Made by a program: the position numbers and the translations under genes. A stretch of 64,000 bases of DNA, from positions 4,129,812-4,193,811 of the forward strand of contig NW_019091369.1 in the NCBI RefSeq assembly GCF_001949145.1, given 5' to 3'. Below the pieces are notes generated by a model. That model saw only the letters and a list, made by a program, of their open reading frames with translations. It was not told the origin of the DNA and searched no databases. This DNA is from Acanthaster planci. Lineage: Eukaryota; Echinodermata; Asteroidea; Valvatida; Acanthasteridae. How positions within the stretch are numbered: the stretch's first letter is position 1; the number at the start of each line of letters is the position of its first letter. Positions 12,991-24,967 of this stretch are shown one piece after another.

Positions 12991-13395
12991 TACGCAGAGC
13001 ATGCTCAGTACGCGTTACTAATTTACTCCGGTATGTATGGTCCAAAAGGTATAAATCCAAAGGTACTTTACACTTGATTAATCAGTTTTGCCCCCACTCA
13101 ATTTCGTAAAGGGCACTGAGGCGCAAAAATCGACTCTGCTTCTGGTTTGTGCATTTCGTCGTCACTTCATTTACAAGAGACAAGTCTCCCCTCTACATGC
13201 ACTCTATTCGTACCTCAAAATGTTCGATGACTTTTTTCCAACCAGGGTTTCTTCTTTCAGATCTCAAATGTTTACAATAGGTCTGAAAAGTAAATATTTT
13301 CATGCAGTAAATAATGCAATAAGCCTTGGCGCGCCAACCGAAACGGTTACTCCTTGGCTGTTATGCTGTTGGAATAGTTATTTTTGCTACTGCGG

Positions 13396-15923
13396 TTAAT
13401 GTTGTTGTTGGTGTTGTTGTTGGTAGTGTTGTTGTTGTTGAAGTTGTGATGCATGGCTGTAGTGATTGCTGGCTTGTTGATACTGGATATTCGGGAACGG
13501 CTGTTGAGTATTCCGATGATAATGTTGCCCCTGGAGATTTAGTTGATGTGCATTCTGTAGGCTGAGTTGCGGCTGATTGGTAGATTCTTGTGGACGCGGC
13601 TGGCATCTAATCCTAGTATTGTTGTTGTTTTGGCCATTTTGTGGACTGCAATAATATAACAGCAGAAAGTGTAGAATAAATGTATTCAAAGTGATTTATC
13701 TTTTGAAAAAAAAATCAAGGTATCGTTTAACTTTCAATCTAGGGAGGGAATGTAATTGGCGTTATTTTATTACAGTAGAAACTAGGAGACATTCATATAG
13801 GTGGACGGCAATAATACAATAAATTTTAAAAAACCCATAGTTTTCTCTTTGCAGTAGTCTAACTTACAATTGGTTCCGCTGGGCGAACAAAATGCACGGA
13901 TCTTCTAGCATAACGATCGGTTGAGGCTGTCCGTGTGCCGCAGGCTGCATCATCGGGATTTGATCTTGCTGATTCCCGGTTACGAACGGTTGCTGTGTTA
14001 TCTGGTCCTGCTGACGCCCGTTTAAGAATGACTGTTGTAGCTGCATCATTTGAAGTTGACCTTGCTGTTGATTGTTCCCAAATGACTGCTCCGGCTGCTT
14101 GGCCGGCATTGGCTCCTGTTGGCGCCCGTTTACAAATGCCTGTTGCGGGTGCATCATCGGCAAAACCTGGTCCGGTGGATGTCGACCATTCACGAATGGT
14201 TGCTGTACGTGATTCGGCATTCCTTGCATGGGGTGATGCTGACGAGGATGCTGGGGATTCGGAAACCTATTCGTAGTCCAATTGGCAAGAGGTAAGTTAA
14301 TGTAAGGGACTTGGTTGGGAATCTGTGGCGGAATACCAGGTCCAGGGTGTCGATGACGGAACGCCGAGACAGCCGCTGCAGTACCGGGACGTGGGTGCCA
14401 CAGAGCGGGGGCAGGGATACCGGGCGGCGCACCTCCTCGTCCGTAACCCGCTTCAATACTCGACATCACCTGCTCTTGACGAAGTGGCGGCCCACTTGCT
14501 TGCTGGTGTGGCATCTGGTGAGTATGAAATGCAGATCCAACCTCCTGCTGTCCTCCTGGATGTGGCACCACCAGGAGTCTTCCAGAGAGTTCCTTGTCTG
14601 GGAGACTGCTGAGCTTCTCACTGTTGTCACAAGTTGCCTGGATATCTCCGTCTACCGTCGGTCCTGTGTTTCGGTTGTTGCCTTCTGTTGTTTGTTGGGT
14701 TCTTGGAGGAGACTGATGTCGATGATGGACCACTCCTTGCTCGATGACAGGAATCGGATGTTGCTCACTCCGAAATGTCTCTGCTTTCTGGTTCGGTGGC
14801 TTTGGTGTGCCTCTCCGCTCTTTCGGCACACGCAACTCTCCTTCATTGTTTTCTTGTACTGGTTTCAAGCAATCCTTCTCTTTTCCTTCTGTGCGTTTTT
14901 CCTTTGCAAGAACGTCCCTCTTCTTTTGCGCCACGTTTTGGTTCCGAGAAATGCTTTCTTTCCCGCCAATTTTTGTTGTTATAGTTGTATCCTTACCACG
15001 TCTACACGCTGAGTCTGAAGCCTTTGGCAAGGGTTTACTTTTTGGCACGAATGGTTCAGCTTTGACGTATTGTTCCATGAGGGACGCGAGTTTAGCATTG
15101 GCTTCAGCCACGTTCTCTTTGGCCGAAGCGTTGATACATCGGACGTTCTTACTTGTTTGCTTAGCTGCGTTGTTTCCTTGGTTTTTGTGCCTCTTTCCAC
15201 CAACTTGACAAGCTGCTGAGATGGTAGATGAATCTTTGGTGTGATGAGATTCTGATGGAAGTTTTACTTTCAATGCAGAGTTTTCCTGCTTACCTTGCTT
15301 GTCTTGCGATGCAGATTTGTGGTTGCGATCGTTCGGAATAACGATTTCTTTTCCCTGTTTTCTGTCTTGCGTTTTGTGCACATCGAAGCTTTTCCTATCC
15401 GTCTTTTGCAATCTCTTTGCCACATCTTTCGCTGTTTCCTCCTCATTTGTCGTATCAACAGCCATAGGGAGGTACACTGGAGATACCAAAGTTGTCAAAT
15501 TCAACGGTGACGAAAGCAATCCTTGTTTCTAATTCAGGGGGATAACATACAAATATTTAAATACAGGCACAGGGAATTTGCACCTTTCAAATTTAAATCG
15601 CTAGTAAAAAATCACTTGAAGCGTCTTTGAATCGCAGAGATGATCCCTCACTGAATCAAGTTTGGTAATATGATGAGATATACGAACATCCTTGAATGTC
15701 TCAAGATCATTCATGATGAGTTTGGTTGATGTCAAAAATTGAGGATTTGATAACCCCTACTCCATCCAGTCAAAGAGTGACTCTTAACCTTGATTTCTTC
15801 CTCAATGCTTGTCCAGGAAACGTTGAGTTGCGGTGACCATAGCCGACTATCTCGCCCGTACCTCCCCCTGCTGTTCCATATTCTTCTTCTTCTCAGCGAT
15901 TCATGGGCTCTCCTCCAAGACAT
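13396..15923 (-). CDS. Unrecognised Lys-rich, Gln/Pro-rich protein (three-exon model, 681 aa)
   Basis: Modelled exons: 15923-15789, 15528-13868 and 13645-13396. The last junction is strong: donor AATT|GTAAGTT and acceptor ATTGCAG|T join in phase. The first junction (AAG|GTTAAG to TTAG|AAA, phase 0) is weaker; translation could instead begin at the ATG at 15465, in the large exon. The predicted protein has an Arg-rich N-terminus (MSWRRAHESLRRRR), a long Lys/Glu/Gln low-complexity region, then Pro/Gln/Met-rich sequence, and ends in poly-Gln/His. About five degenerate ~18-residue repeats of the type QQxFxNGRQQ lie near the end (13935-14215). It has no membrane segment or enzyme motif. The basic, disordered composition would fit a nuclear or RNA-associated protein, but that is inference and I recognise no family. 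Confidence 0.6.
13935..14215 (-). repeat. Degenerate peptide repeat QQ(P/A/S)F(V/L)NGR within the unrecognised gene
   Basis: On the minus strand five successive segments read QQPFVNGRHPPDQV, QQAFVNGRQQEPM, EQSFGNNQQQGQ, QQSFLNGRQQDQ and QQPFVTGNQQDQ, separated by short Met/Pro-rich linkers. Spacing is about 14-20 residues, so the repeat is kept at protein level more than at DNA level. Confidence 0.8.
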
Positions 15924-16146
15924 TTTTGGATGGTTTAACCTGACTCGGTAGAAAGTTAAGGGCGACTTGTCTTTATTCTCCTTAGTGATCGAGCGCTCAG
16001 GCTGAAAATTACATCTTGAGAAATGGTTGATGACGATTTATATTTTACTTCATAATCGATATGTAAGGCCTGCAGACTTTAGAAAAATCAAAATCACAAT
16101 ATCAACACACGTAAAAACTAGACAATGTAAAATAAATGAACGTTAT

Positions 16147-17188
16147 TCAGCATGTTGCCCTTCTATACTGTCTGTACCTGTACCTGTGGTACTGTCTGAA
16201 GCAGATGGCATCTCTCCATGTTCCTCTTTGACTTTCCTGATTCTCCGCCCTTCCATCGCTCCCCGAATCACCCCTCCCTGGAGACCCTTTACCTTGCAAC
16301 TTCTCGCAGTCCATGGGAGGACTTAGAATCTCAGATTTATACCCATCCATCCCCCATTCCTCTGTACCATCACATGGTGCTACAAGTGTGTCGCTAGATG
16401 TCACTGATGAGGAGCCCTTGAGTGTGGAGGAATCGTTGGAACTTCCTGGGCTAATATCAATGGTCATCTCTCCTTCGTCCTCAAGGCTGAAGAGCAGTTC
16501 CTCAGGGATGCCATCTGCCATCTTGCACCGGACAAGATCCGGGGAAGAATGCTTCAGATGGATGGAACTGTACACAACACCACTCAGAATATGATTTTGA
16601 GCTGTTGTCTCAGTAAAAAAATATAATTAAAGAATCTTGGAGATGTTGGTTGCATGGAACTAAAGAAAGTAGGAGTGTAGCCTAATACAACCGTGCTTGC
16701 TTGAAGTAGCCTGTACAACACAGTACAATGGTCACCTGTTTGCTTTTGTGTAATGCTGATGTGGATGTGCAAAATAGTTGGCGTAAAACAGGCGCTCTTA
16801 GGACCTCCAACATTTTAAACTTACATAAATGGAACTATGTAACATGAATAAAAGTGTAGAATGCCATATTTTTTTGGAAACCAACTCACCCTTCTGCCAA
16901 AGTGGTGGTTGCTCTGTCCAGGGCATCTGTCACTTCAGCCATGATATCATCAATGGTTGTCATAACAAATCTCTTATCTGTGTCTCGTCGCTGGCGATGT
17001 AGAATGTCACTGTGGATATCTAAGTGGTCCATGACGGTTTTCCACACCCTAGTGTCGTGGACTGTTGCTGTGGGGGGCGATCGGTGGTAAAGATCATCCC
17101 CGATACCAGTAGGAGTCGACCACGCACGATGATACCTTGACCGTTGGTGGTGGAAGCCATTTCGCAGTAAGTTGCTTACCTTGGGCAT
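16147..17188 (-). CDS. Unrecognised protein divergent from akirin (two-exon model, ~239 aa)
   Basis: Modelled exons: 17188-16890 (ATG at 17188) and 16567-16147 (TGA). Donor AAGG|GTGAGTT and acceptor GTGTACAG|T join in phase; an alternative in-phase acceptor gives a start at 16582. Exon 1 encodes a helix-prone segment with MDHLDIHSDILHRQRRD and FVMTTIDDIMAEVTDALDRA; exon 2 is acidic and Ser-rich (EELLFSLEDEGEMTIDI), like an intrinsically disordered regulatory tail. Exon 2 contains a good internal donor (GCAAG|GTAAAG near 16297), so a longer spliced form is possible. The ATG lies just after a potential acceptor (CCGCAG), so it may not be the first coding exon. No family recognised. Confidence 0.45.
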
Positions 17189-17835
17189 AATTTCATCTGC
17201 GGTTAAAATTAATGTACAAGAAAGAAAAAAAAAATAAGCGACTTTCAGGCCAACAGCAGTACATGGCTCTTTTATTATGAGAATAAGTTCAAGAGAACGA
17301 GTTTCCAAAACACGCGCGCGTAGAGTAATTCCCAATACGCGCCCATTCCGGCGTTATTGGACTAACATTTAAAACCCTTGAAGTTCAAATGAATTGAGAA
17401 AAACGTTATTTTTTGCATGTTTAGTTAATATGCTGTTGCGAATAGTTTTATGTGATATTGATGTGAAAAAGGAAACCCTTTACATCTTACACGATAAGCG
17501 TAAAGGAAGCCCTCTGTTGACGGATTTAGTTTTGTTTTCATTTAGCGTGTTGAAATCGAGGCTGTAATATACGATTGCATTATTAAAATGTACGTTAACC
17601 AGACGTCGCCCATTTTGGATTGCTGTGTAGCTAGTGCTAGTGATCACGTAAAATTCCATCGAGAATCATCTGGCCCTTTGAAGGCCAAATATTCAATATT
17701 TCTACTCATCTGTATAGATTAAACATTAAATAAGGTATTTACCAGTTTTCGGAACACATCGTTGCTGAATAATCCGGTGAACACTGACCAAAGTGATCAA
17801 TCTCAGACTAGTTGACTGCCGGATTTTTGGAGAAA
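17189..17835. promoter_or_regulatory. Candidate bidirectional promoter region
   Basis: About 650 bp separate the 5' end of the minus-strand unrecognised gene from the akirin start codon on the plus strand. Both transcripts must start in or near this interval if the minus-strand model is right. A short CG-rich patch (ACACGCGCGCG) lies near 17312. No TATA box can be assigned with confidence. Confidence 0.4.
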
Positions 17836-20800
17836 ATGGCCTGCGCAACACTGAAACGGACACTCGATTTCGATCCTCTACACAGCCCAGCCGCCTCTCC
17901 TAAAAGACGAAGATGTACTCCTCTCTTGTCTCCTTCATCACCAACATCAGCCATGTCCTCGTCATGTCGACAGCCGTCAGCATTTCCTCCAGTTACGCCA
18001 AGGATGTCGCCGGGTAAGTTTCCTTGTTCGCCATGTTGTTTCACCACCACCGACCATGTACCACTGCTTTGTGATGCGACGATCAGCTGATCCGCATTGC
18101 GCACGTACGGGAAAGTCAATGCCGTTCTTAAACCCCCCCCCAAAAAAAAAAAACATAATGTTGGTAATTTGTACAGTCGTGAGTTCTTTGGAAACTGAAC
18201 AAAGAACGACCTTGTGTCAGCATAGAACATGATTGTGTTCGTCATGTTTATTTGATCTAGTTGAGGCCTAGGCCTACATGTAGTTCATTGTGGCTGTGGT
18301 CAGTGATGGTCATTTGAAGTTATAACCATCATAAAGACATTATGGTGGTTATGATCAAACTTAATGATAGTTACGATGGTTTCAGAGTCATATTTATTCT
18401 AAAAATTAAATAAATCCGGGCATATGAAGGCTAACAACATACTGATGTTCAGAAAGGATCACCGTTGACTGTCATGACTGTTTTAGGTGGGAAAATTACA
18501 TGAAATGATGAAGGATTGTTTAAAAATCAAGCAAGTAGGCCTAAACATGTACGTATTCTGTTGATCTAACATGGTATACAAATTTTTGTGATCTAACATG
18601 GTATACAAATTTTTGATAACCCCAAGAATTATTTTCCATGGACAAGAAGCACTCAAACTTACACATGTATATGTACACTGATATTTCCCCCTACATGTAC
18701 CTGTCCATTTCAGTCAATATTGTAGCTGCCTTAACATGTGTAAGGCTTTCTCATTTCTTTTCAATGAATTTCCACAGGTCAATTAGCAGCCAACATTTGT
18801 CTAGAATGGAAGAGGCTGAAAAGAAGACGACATCTTGAAGAGTCTTACAACGATGCTGGTGCAGGCACCAGCAGCGAACCTGGTGATTCTGAGCCTCAGG
18901 TCACTGACATGATCCATCAATCATCGTTCCCTAGTCATATGGCGCATTACCATGGTGCACCAGGGTCACCCAACACATCGTCAGGGGGTAGTTCGCTAGG
19001 GGCCGGGCCTCAGGGGAGTAAAGATCAACCCATGTTCACCCTGAAGCAAGTTATTATTATCTGTGAGAGAATGCTGAAGGAACAAGAGGCACGAATACGT
19101 GAGGACTACGACAAGGTCCTCTCGTGTAAACTAGCAGGTAAGGTGAAAAGTACTTCCAAGGTATTTTAACCATGAAGCTTTCAATCCATACTTGTGCATG
19201 ACAGGTTCAGTACTTACTGGTAAATTGGAGTGAAAAAAACTGTTGACTTGGGATTCAGAAGTATATAAAAAATAACTCTTTCTGGCTTAGCTTGTTTTTG
19301 CAAAGACAGAGATGACTGAACACGTTCTAACAGCAATATGCGTCTTGAATCGACACAATGCAAACTGATGTGGTTTGGTTCGGCATTCTGACAGGGAAGG
19401 CATTTAATATCCCCAGAGGTTTTGAATCGTGAGTTGATAACAGAAATATTCCATTGAATTGATGAGTAAACACTGCAAACCCTCTATCTGGGGATGCATT
19501 AACTTCCCTTGGTACACCTGTGGGTACGTTATTCATAATCTGTCTTTGATTTCCCTTTGGGGCATGGTTAGCTATCCGGTTTGGAAGGACTGCTGGGATG
19601 GGGGGGGTATACCCAACTGGTTACTTCCTCCATCTGCCAGCGCCGTGAATGAATGAGACAACCATCGCCCACAGCTAAACAAGAAGGAAAAACTTTCAAG
19701 CTTACTAAGAGCTTCAGTGGAATTAGACTTACAATACTTGTAGGTTTTTATAGAAAATATAATTGATACATGAATTGTACAGTGCTCACCTGTAACATTC
19801 AAATGACTAATTGCATTTCACACTGTACAAGCATTGAAACACATTTTAAGGATTACATGCATTGTTAAATTCTGTTCACAACTGTCGTCAAAACAAGTGT
19901 TCTGGTTTCCAGTTTTTGATCTCCACCTTAAGTTCTAGACAAATTTTAAACCTGAAAGTCCTGGTTATCTGTCACTCACCAGAATGTGGTCACGGCTTCC
20001 TATGAGCTTGCAAACTCACCTGTTACTTCCTGACCAGTTGGTTTTAATAGGGGCAAACTGGCAGAATGGACAACCTGTAGTGAATCGTTGATTGATTTCC
20101 CTGTCTGTATCTTAATCAACTGATGTTTCCTTTGCCTCTAAGTAGTCTGTACATGTATCTCAGAATGGCAGCTCATAGGGTATTTACAAAGAGTTTTATC
20201 ACACAATTTACCGGTATAATATAAAATAGAAGTTGTTAAAAGGACAAACGACATCCAGGTTCTATTTCTACATGTTGGCTATATATCCACACTACAGTGA
20301 CCAATTATATGTAAATGTATGTGTCATCAAATTTCCTTTGGTTTCAGGGGACCTGGTCAAGGTTGACAATTAAAATGTCACCAATGAATTTATTCACCAT
20401 TTTGCATTCAGCTTTACGTTATGAAACAACCTTAAAGATAAAACGTTCAGACGTGTATCTTGAATTTTTCTTCAACTCCTCCAGACAGCTTAGGTTAAAT
20501 TACATATGTAGTTCTGAGTACTATATTTTTACCAACTGTTTTGAAGGAAGAGTGACTAAATAATATTTTTGCAATCAAGAACCAGTTCTATCTCCTATTG
20601 TCAAACCTTCAATCAGCCAACTACTGCAGGATTCTCCCTGTACAGTTGCAAAGCTGAGGAAATCTATGGCAGTGATTTTATATTTTCAACAGTCATGGTC
20701 CTGCCTGACTAAACCACTTAATTCTATGGGAGGATATCCTGGAAGGATGAACCAGCAAGACTTTATGCATCTACACATGTCCATGGACATTAATGTACAT

Positions 20801-21662
20801 GGAGGTTTAATACAGCCTGAAGGATATAGACACGTCACGTTAGGTCTCTTGCCTTGCATGACTGGTTGTATTAAAGTCAATAAATTGTTTGATTTTAAGC
20901 GACTACCGTTGGCTGACTGTGCGACATGGACACAAGGAAAATAATAAACTCTACAAATTCAAAGGATGAACCTTTTTAAGTGGACCACAGGCGAAAGGAA
21001 CTAAACAAATAAATTTACTTACACAACCTGCCTATTTGAAATGAAAGGAAAATGTTAAGTGTCAAAAAAGTAACTATCAGATTGTGAAACAGAAAGGTGT
21101 GATGAGGTGATAAACCTCTAAGAAATATTATCATCTTTCATTTCATGTCAATCGTATTTAAATATTGTACTGAACTGTCTTATCTGTCTCTGCAGAACAA
21201 TATGATGCCTTTGTGAAATTCAACCAAGATCAGCTTCATCGACGCTTCAGAGACACCACAGCTAGTTGTAAGTATTGCAATGTATTTGTATGTTTAAAAA
21301 GCTCTAACTCAAACCTGGATCTTAAAAAGTAGATCAAGATTGTGGAGTCATCATACCCATTGCTACTTGAGGGAAGGTCACACTCATACATGTATGCACC
21401 TTTTACAATTCAATTCCACAATACATAGTAAGCCTAGAAAGTGAAACCAAAGCCAATGATTTACAATATCTGCAGAACCTGCAACCAAATTAGGTTTGCT
21501 TGAAGAATCTGTGTGAAACTGTATGAGCAAGTGATCAGCTTTGCATTCCAACACATGAATAAAGATGAGACACACTGCATTGTACTCAAGCTATCATATC
21601 CAACTTGGCTAAGAATATTAACCAGTCTCTTACCTTTTTTTCCATTTACAGATGTGTCATAA
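17836..21662 (+). CDS. akirin: Akirin (206 aa, four coding exons)
   Basis: Nuclear cofactor that bridges transcription factors (NF-kB/Relish, Twist) and SWI/SNF chromatin remodelling in innate immunity and development; vertebrate akirin-2 also carries proteasomes into the nucleus. Exons: 17836-18013, 18778-19137, 21196-21267 and 21652-21662, all with GT/AG junctions in phase. The N-terminus [18 protein letters not shown] and the nuclear localisation signal SPKRRR (residues 21-26) are diagnostic. The C-terminal helical half reads [20 protein letters not shown], then [18 protein letters not shown], and the family-typical end SYVS*. The final exon carries only the last codons, spliced through donor AGTT|GTAAGT to acceptor TTTACAG|AT. 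Length matches vertebrate akirins (about 200 aa). The ~2-kb second intron holds a short tandem duplication only in intron 1. The gene converges on RPF2. Confidence 0.97.
18563..18616. repeat. 27-bp tandem duplication in akirin intron 1
   Basis: GATCTAACATGGTATACAAA plus TTTTTG(T) occurs twice in direct succession, at 18563 and 18590, with almost no divergence. It is a recent local duplication within the intron. Confidence 0.9.
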
Positions 21663-23839
21663 GATGCACATTCTTGGTAGAGTTTCATCATTTTCACCAG
21701 AGCTGTTGTAATTACTCAAGGATATTCTTGAGACTTAAACAGCAGGAATAGCACAATATAACACCACTCTCACTTCCCCAATGAGTGCAAGACACCAAGA
21801 AGCAATTGTAGAAATACCTTTTCCTCCAAATGTCACAGTTAAAATGTTTAATTTCCAATTATTTTCGTGCAGAAGTCATTCTTAAGTATATTTACCTAAA
21901 TGATAAAGATAGTTATAGCAAAAAAGAAAGGAAGAAAATAGAAATTTTTGGAAAAATACAAAAACAGGGGATGCCACACTTCATTGAAGAGGGTAATGTT
22001 TGATCTCCACAATGTGGAAACTGAATCACAGATGGCATCAATGAATAGGCTTTAACTTCTCTGCACATAACAAATCAAAATTAATCATCATAACTTCACT
22101 TTCATAGTCTGAGGAAATGTTTTTGGTCTGATGATGAAAGATAGTCTTGTTTGTGTTTTACCTTTATACTCAAGTGTCGGTAACAAAATCAAATTATTTT
22201 TAGTTGGTCCATCATATTAACTTTTGTCTGCACTATGTAATGTCATGCTTAATCACCTAGGAAACCTACTTTTTAAGTCATCTGTTAGCATATTTATCCC
22301 AAGTACCAGTATAATTAACTGAATAAAGAATTGTGTTACTGTCTCACGTAATGCAGGAGTTGGAGTTTATTTACACACAGATCTGTAACCAATTTGTCGT
22401 GTTACCCAAACTTACTGTGAAAAGGTTAATCCATAGCTGGAAAAGGAAAAAAAAACAATCACTTGTCAGGTGTCCAGTTTTCTTTTTAAACTAGTGGTCA
22501 TTAAAGATCATGCTCTTTGTCTTGCTTGAACATATGAGACACACTTGATGTCAGCAACATTAAGAGGAAGGAGCACCATTAAATGGAACTTGGAGCCTTC
22601 AGGATTTTTATGTACATCTTTCAACAGAATCCCAAAGACATTCACGAAGTAGCCAAAAAATGTGGTACTTATGTTTATTACGTTTTGGTTGACTTTTTAT
22701 TTGAAAAGGAAAGTGTTCAATTTTGTACATATTGTACAGCAATTGTTCTTTAACTCTTGTATTATTCTCTTATTTTAACCCTCATTTTACTCATTGAATT
22801 TTTTTGTTCCTGATTTTTCTGTCTGTGTTTAGATAGTATAGTGCTGTGAATTTAGAGATAAAGTGTGAACACATTGTTACCTTCAACTACATTTGAGTTA
22901 GACTTTCATTTTTCACAAGGTAATTTTAGGGGGTAGGGAACAAAATGACCAAAGAGACATGCAATTCAATGCCATCGGCATATAATGCAAGTTTCCAACA
23001 GGAAACGCAACAACGTTTGGGTAAGAATTTACTAAGAACTTTTCCTGTTCTGCAGAGGTACATGCCAGCTTATTGTCCTGTGTAGCTGTCATTCACAAGT
23101 GGACATCAAGCTTCATGTTACGGATTAGTGTCCTGTTTTCTTTCACTTCAGTCCCACTGAAATCACCTTGTGCACTTTATTTTTTTTGGTGCTATGTGTT
23201 TGTAGTTGCTTCGTGAGAATATTGAATGACTGGTAGTCAAGTGATAGTCAAGTGATGTACGTATAACATTAATAAAAGGTCTGGTTCCTGAACCATATTT
23301 GCAATTACTTGTTACTTTGTACATAATTCGTGTATTAACAAGTCAGTTCTGAATAAAGAAGTTAAACATAGCTTTGTGTGTTTATAATGTTCAAGTTCAT
23401 TCAGTGAATCAGTTACATGTATGTTTCACCGAGAATAACCATTGCAAATCATTACTGGATTTTGCTGTACAAACAGGGACCATCTGATATGCAGTCAACT
23501 CTCGTTATAAAGAATTATAACAATATGCTGTTACAAAAAACAGATTTTAAGAATCCCAATTTATTAAATTATTTTCTTCATTTTTCCACTCATAATAAAG
23601 TCCAGGTTATAACAAAGAAATTTGTCTGGTTCCTGCAACTTTACTGTAACGAAAATTGATTTCCATCATAGTTGTTTTTCTTTGTGAACCTGTACAATCA
23701 AAAATTGTGGCCTTTGTGTCAATAGCTGTAAAGCAATCGACCATCTTGAGACCAGAAATAGCTAAAAATTTGACAATTCATTTATAAAGCGTAAATTTCA
23801 TACAGATATGTTCAAATGCGCTGTGCAATGAAGACATTT
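21663..23839 (+). other. Akirin 3' UTR and downstream interval
   Basis: No gene is seen. AATAAA hexamers at 22322-22327, 23271-23276 and 23352-23357 are candidate polyadenylation signals for akirin, implying a 3' UTR between about 0.7 and 1.7 kb. Which is used cannot be read from the sequence. Confidence 0.5.
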
Positions 23840-24115
23840 AAACATGGTTGAGCCAATGGCATACAAGGGCGCCTCAGGCAGCCGCCAAACGACCCACATT
23901 CACCAACTTCAGTAAAGGGGAGACAGTAAGAAGCAGTTACAGTTTTAGAGGTGGGAGAATAACCCCAGAGGAATATTCTGGGTAAAACCCACAGAGTCAG
24001 GTAGGGACTGAAAACCCAATCCACGTGTGGACCAGGCCTGGAATCGAACCCGGGACCACAGAGGTGGAAGGCGAGGAAAGAACTACTTTGCCAACCTGAC
24101 TCCCCTTCCTCGTCA
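23840..24115 (-). mobile_element. tRNA-derived SINE
   Basis: Read on the minus strand, the 5' part has a pol III A box TTGGCAAAGTAG (24094-24083) and, about 30 bases on, a B box GGGTTCGATTCC (24051-24040). This spacing and order are those of a tRNA gene, but the cloverleaf cannot be closed and an unrelated ~200-bp body follows. That is the structure of a tRNA-derived SINE. It sits between the convergent akirin and RPF2 3' ends. Limits are approximate; no target-site duplication was established. Confidence 0.75.
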
Positions 24116-24383
24116 CCCACAATATCCGTTTCAGCAGCTGCTGTGACTTTGATTAGTCAGAATGCTGGAAGCGTAATCAATCATAGGGGACAAGCGAGAA
24201 TAACCAGGCTTGCTATTTTGTGATACTGACAGAGAATCTCTCCAGATTACATGAATCTTGTTTTCTACACTTCTTTCCATGCTCTCTCAAAGAAATGGAA
24301 TATTGCCCAATCCCAAAAATTAAAGCTCACAGCAAGAGGCCACATTATCGGCCTAAATGCCAAGCTGCATGCTTACAGACTGA

Positions 24384-24389
24384 TTTATT
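24384..24389 (-). terminator. Candidate RPF2 polyadenylation signal
   Basis: AATAAA on the minus strand, about 580 bases past the RPF2 stop codon. It is the most plausible canonical hexamer before the SINE, chosen by position only. Confidence 0.35.
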
Positions 24390-24967
24390 TTTCCATTAAT
24401 TTAGTTTACAATCAAGGAAAATCTTTGAGTAAAAGGAAAACAGCATCAATATCAAAATGAACAGAAGTGACAAAGTAAACTGGTTTTTATATGAAAAAAT
24501 GTCGTGGCATAAATACTTCCACCTTGTATTTACATGTATAATGCACATCAATCTTTGCTGTGCCAGAAAAATACCTGAGACTTCATGGCAGATTTTTCAG
24601 TTCATAAGCAACTAAATATACATGTACTCTAGTGGATTCATTTACAGCTTGAAATGACTTCCAGGATCACGTAAAATCATCTGCATATTGGGAGGTGGAT
24701 TTGTAAGATTTGCCAAGCGACTTATTGGAAATAGGGACCGAGGAATACTAAATACTGCTTCAGAGACTTCGTGTTTTCCTCTAAAGGTTATTCTTTTAGC
24801 AACTATTCCAAGTACCTCAGAAAGCTGGAACTGCAGTGAATCCACCAATACCTCTCGAAAGTTGACTACTGGATTTAGCAGGAGATTCATGGTATGAAAG
24901 AAAGAAAGAAGTCTTGTGATCATGGGGTCTACGAGATAAGTGAGTCTTTAGTATTTGACTTGGAACT

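Larger units (their letters stand above)
5023..13395. other. Gene-free interval between the Ig-mucin gene and the next minus-strand gene
   Basis: The first part is presumably 3' UTR of the Ig-mucin gene; candidate AATAAA hexamers are at 7036-7041 and 7078-7083, but whether the transcript reaches them is unknown. Short open frames have no domain-like content and no consistent splice structure. Recognisable items are a degenerate minisatellite at 11547-11735 and a dispersed repeat copy at 12911-12990, listed separately. Confidence 0.55.

Noticed and set aside
14311-15208. Plus-strand open frames opposite the unrecognised Gln-rich gene
   Set aside because: Low-complexity complements of the minus-strand exon with no splice support.
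15528-16147. Joining the two unrecognised minus-strand genes into one
   Set aside because: Donors in the upstream gene's last exon are phase 1 or 2 and do not match the phase-0 acceptor at 15528; a missing exon could still connect them.
23490-23660. Possible pogo-like MITE (GCAGTCAACTCTCGTTATAA)
   Set aside because: Left end resembles pogo-type termini, but no matching inverted right end was found.
23812-24120. 102-residue minus-strand open frame
   Set aside because: It is the translation of a tRNA-derived SINE (GFDSRPG comes from the B box).
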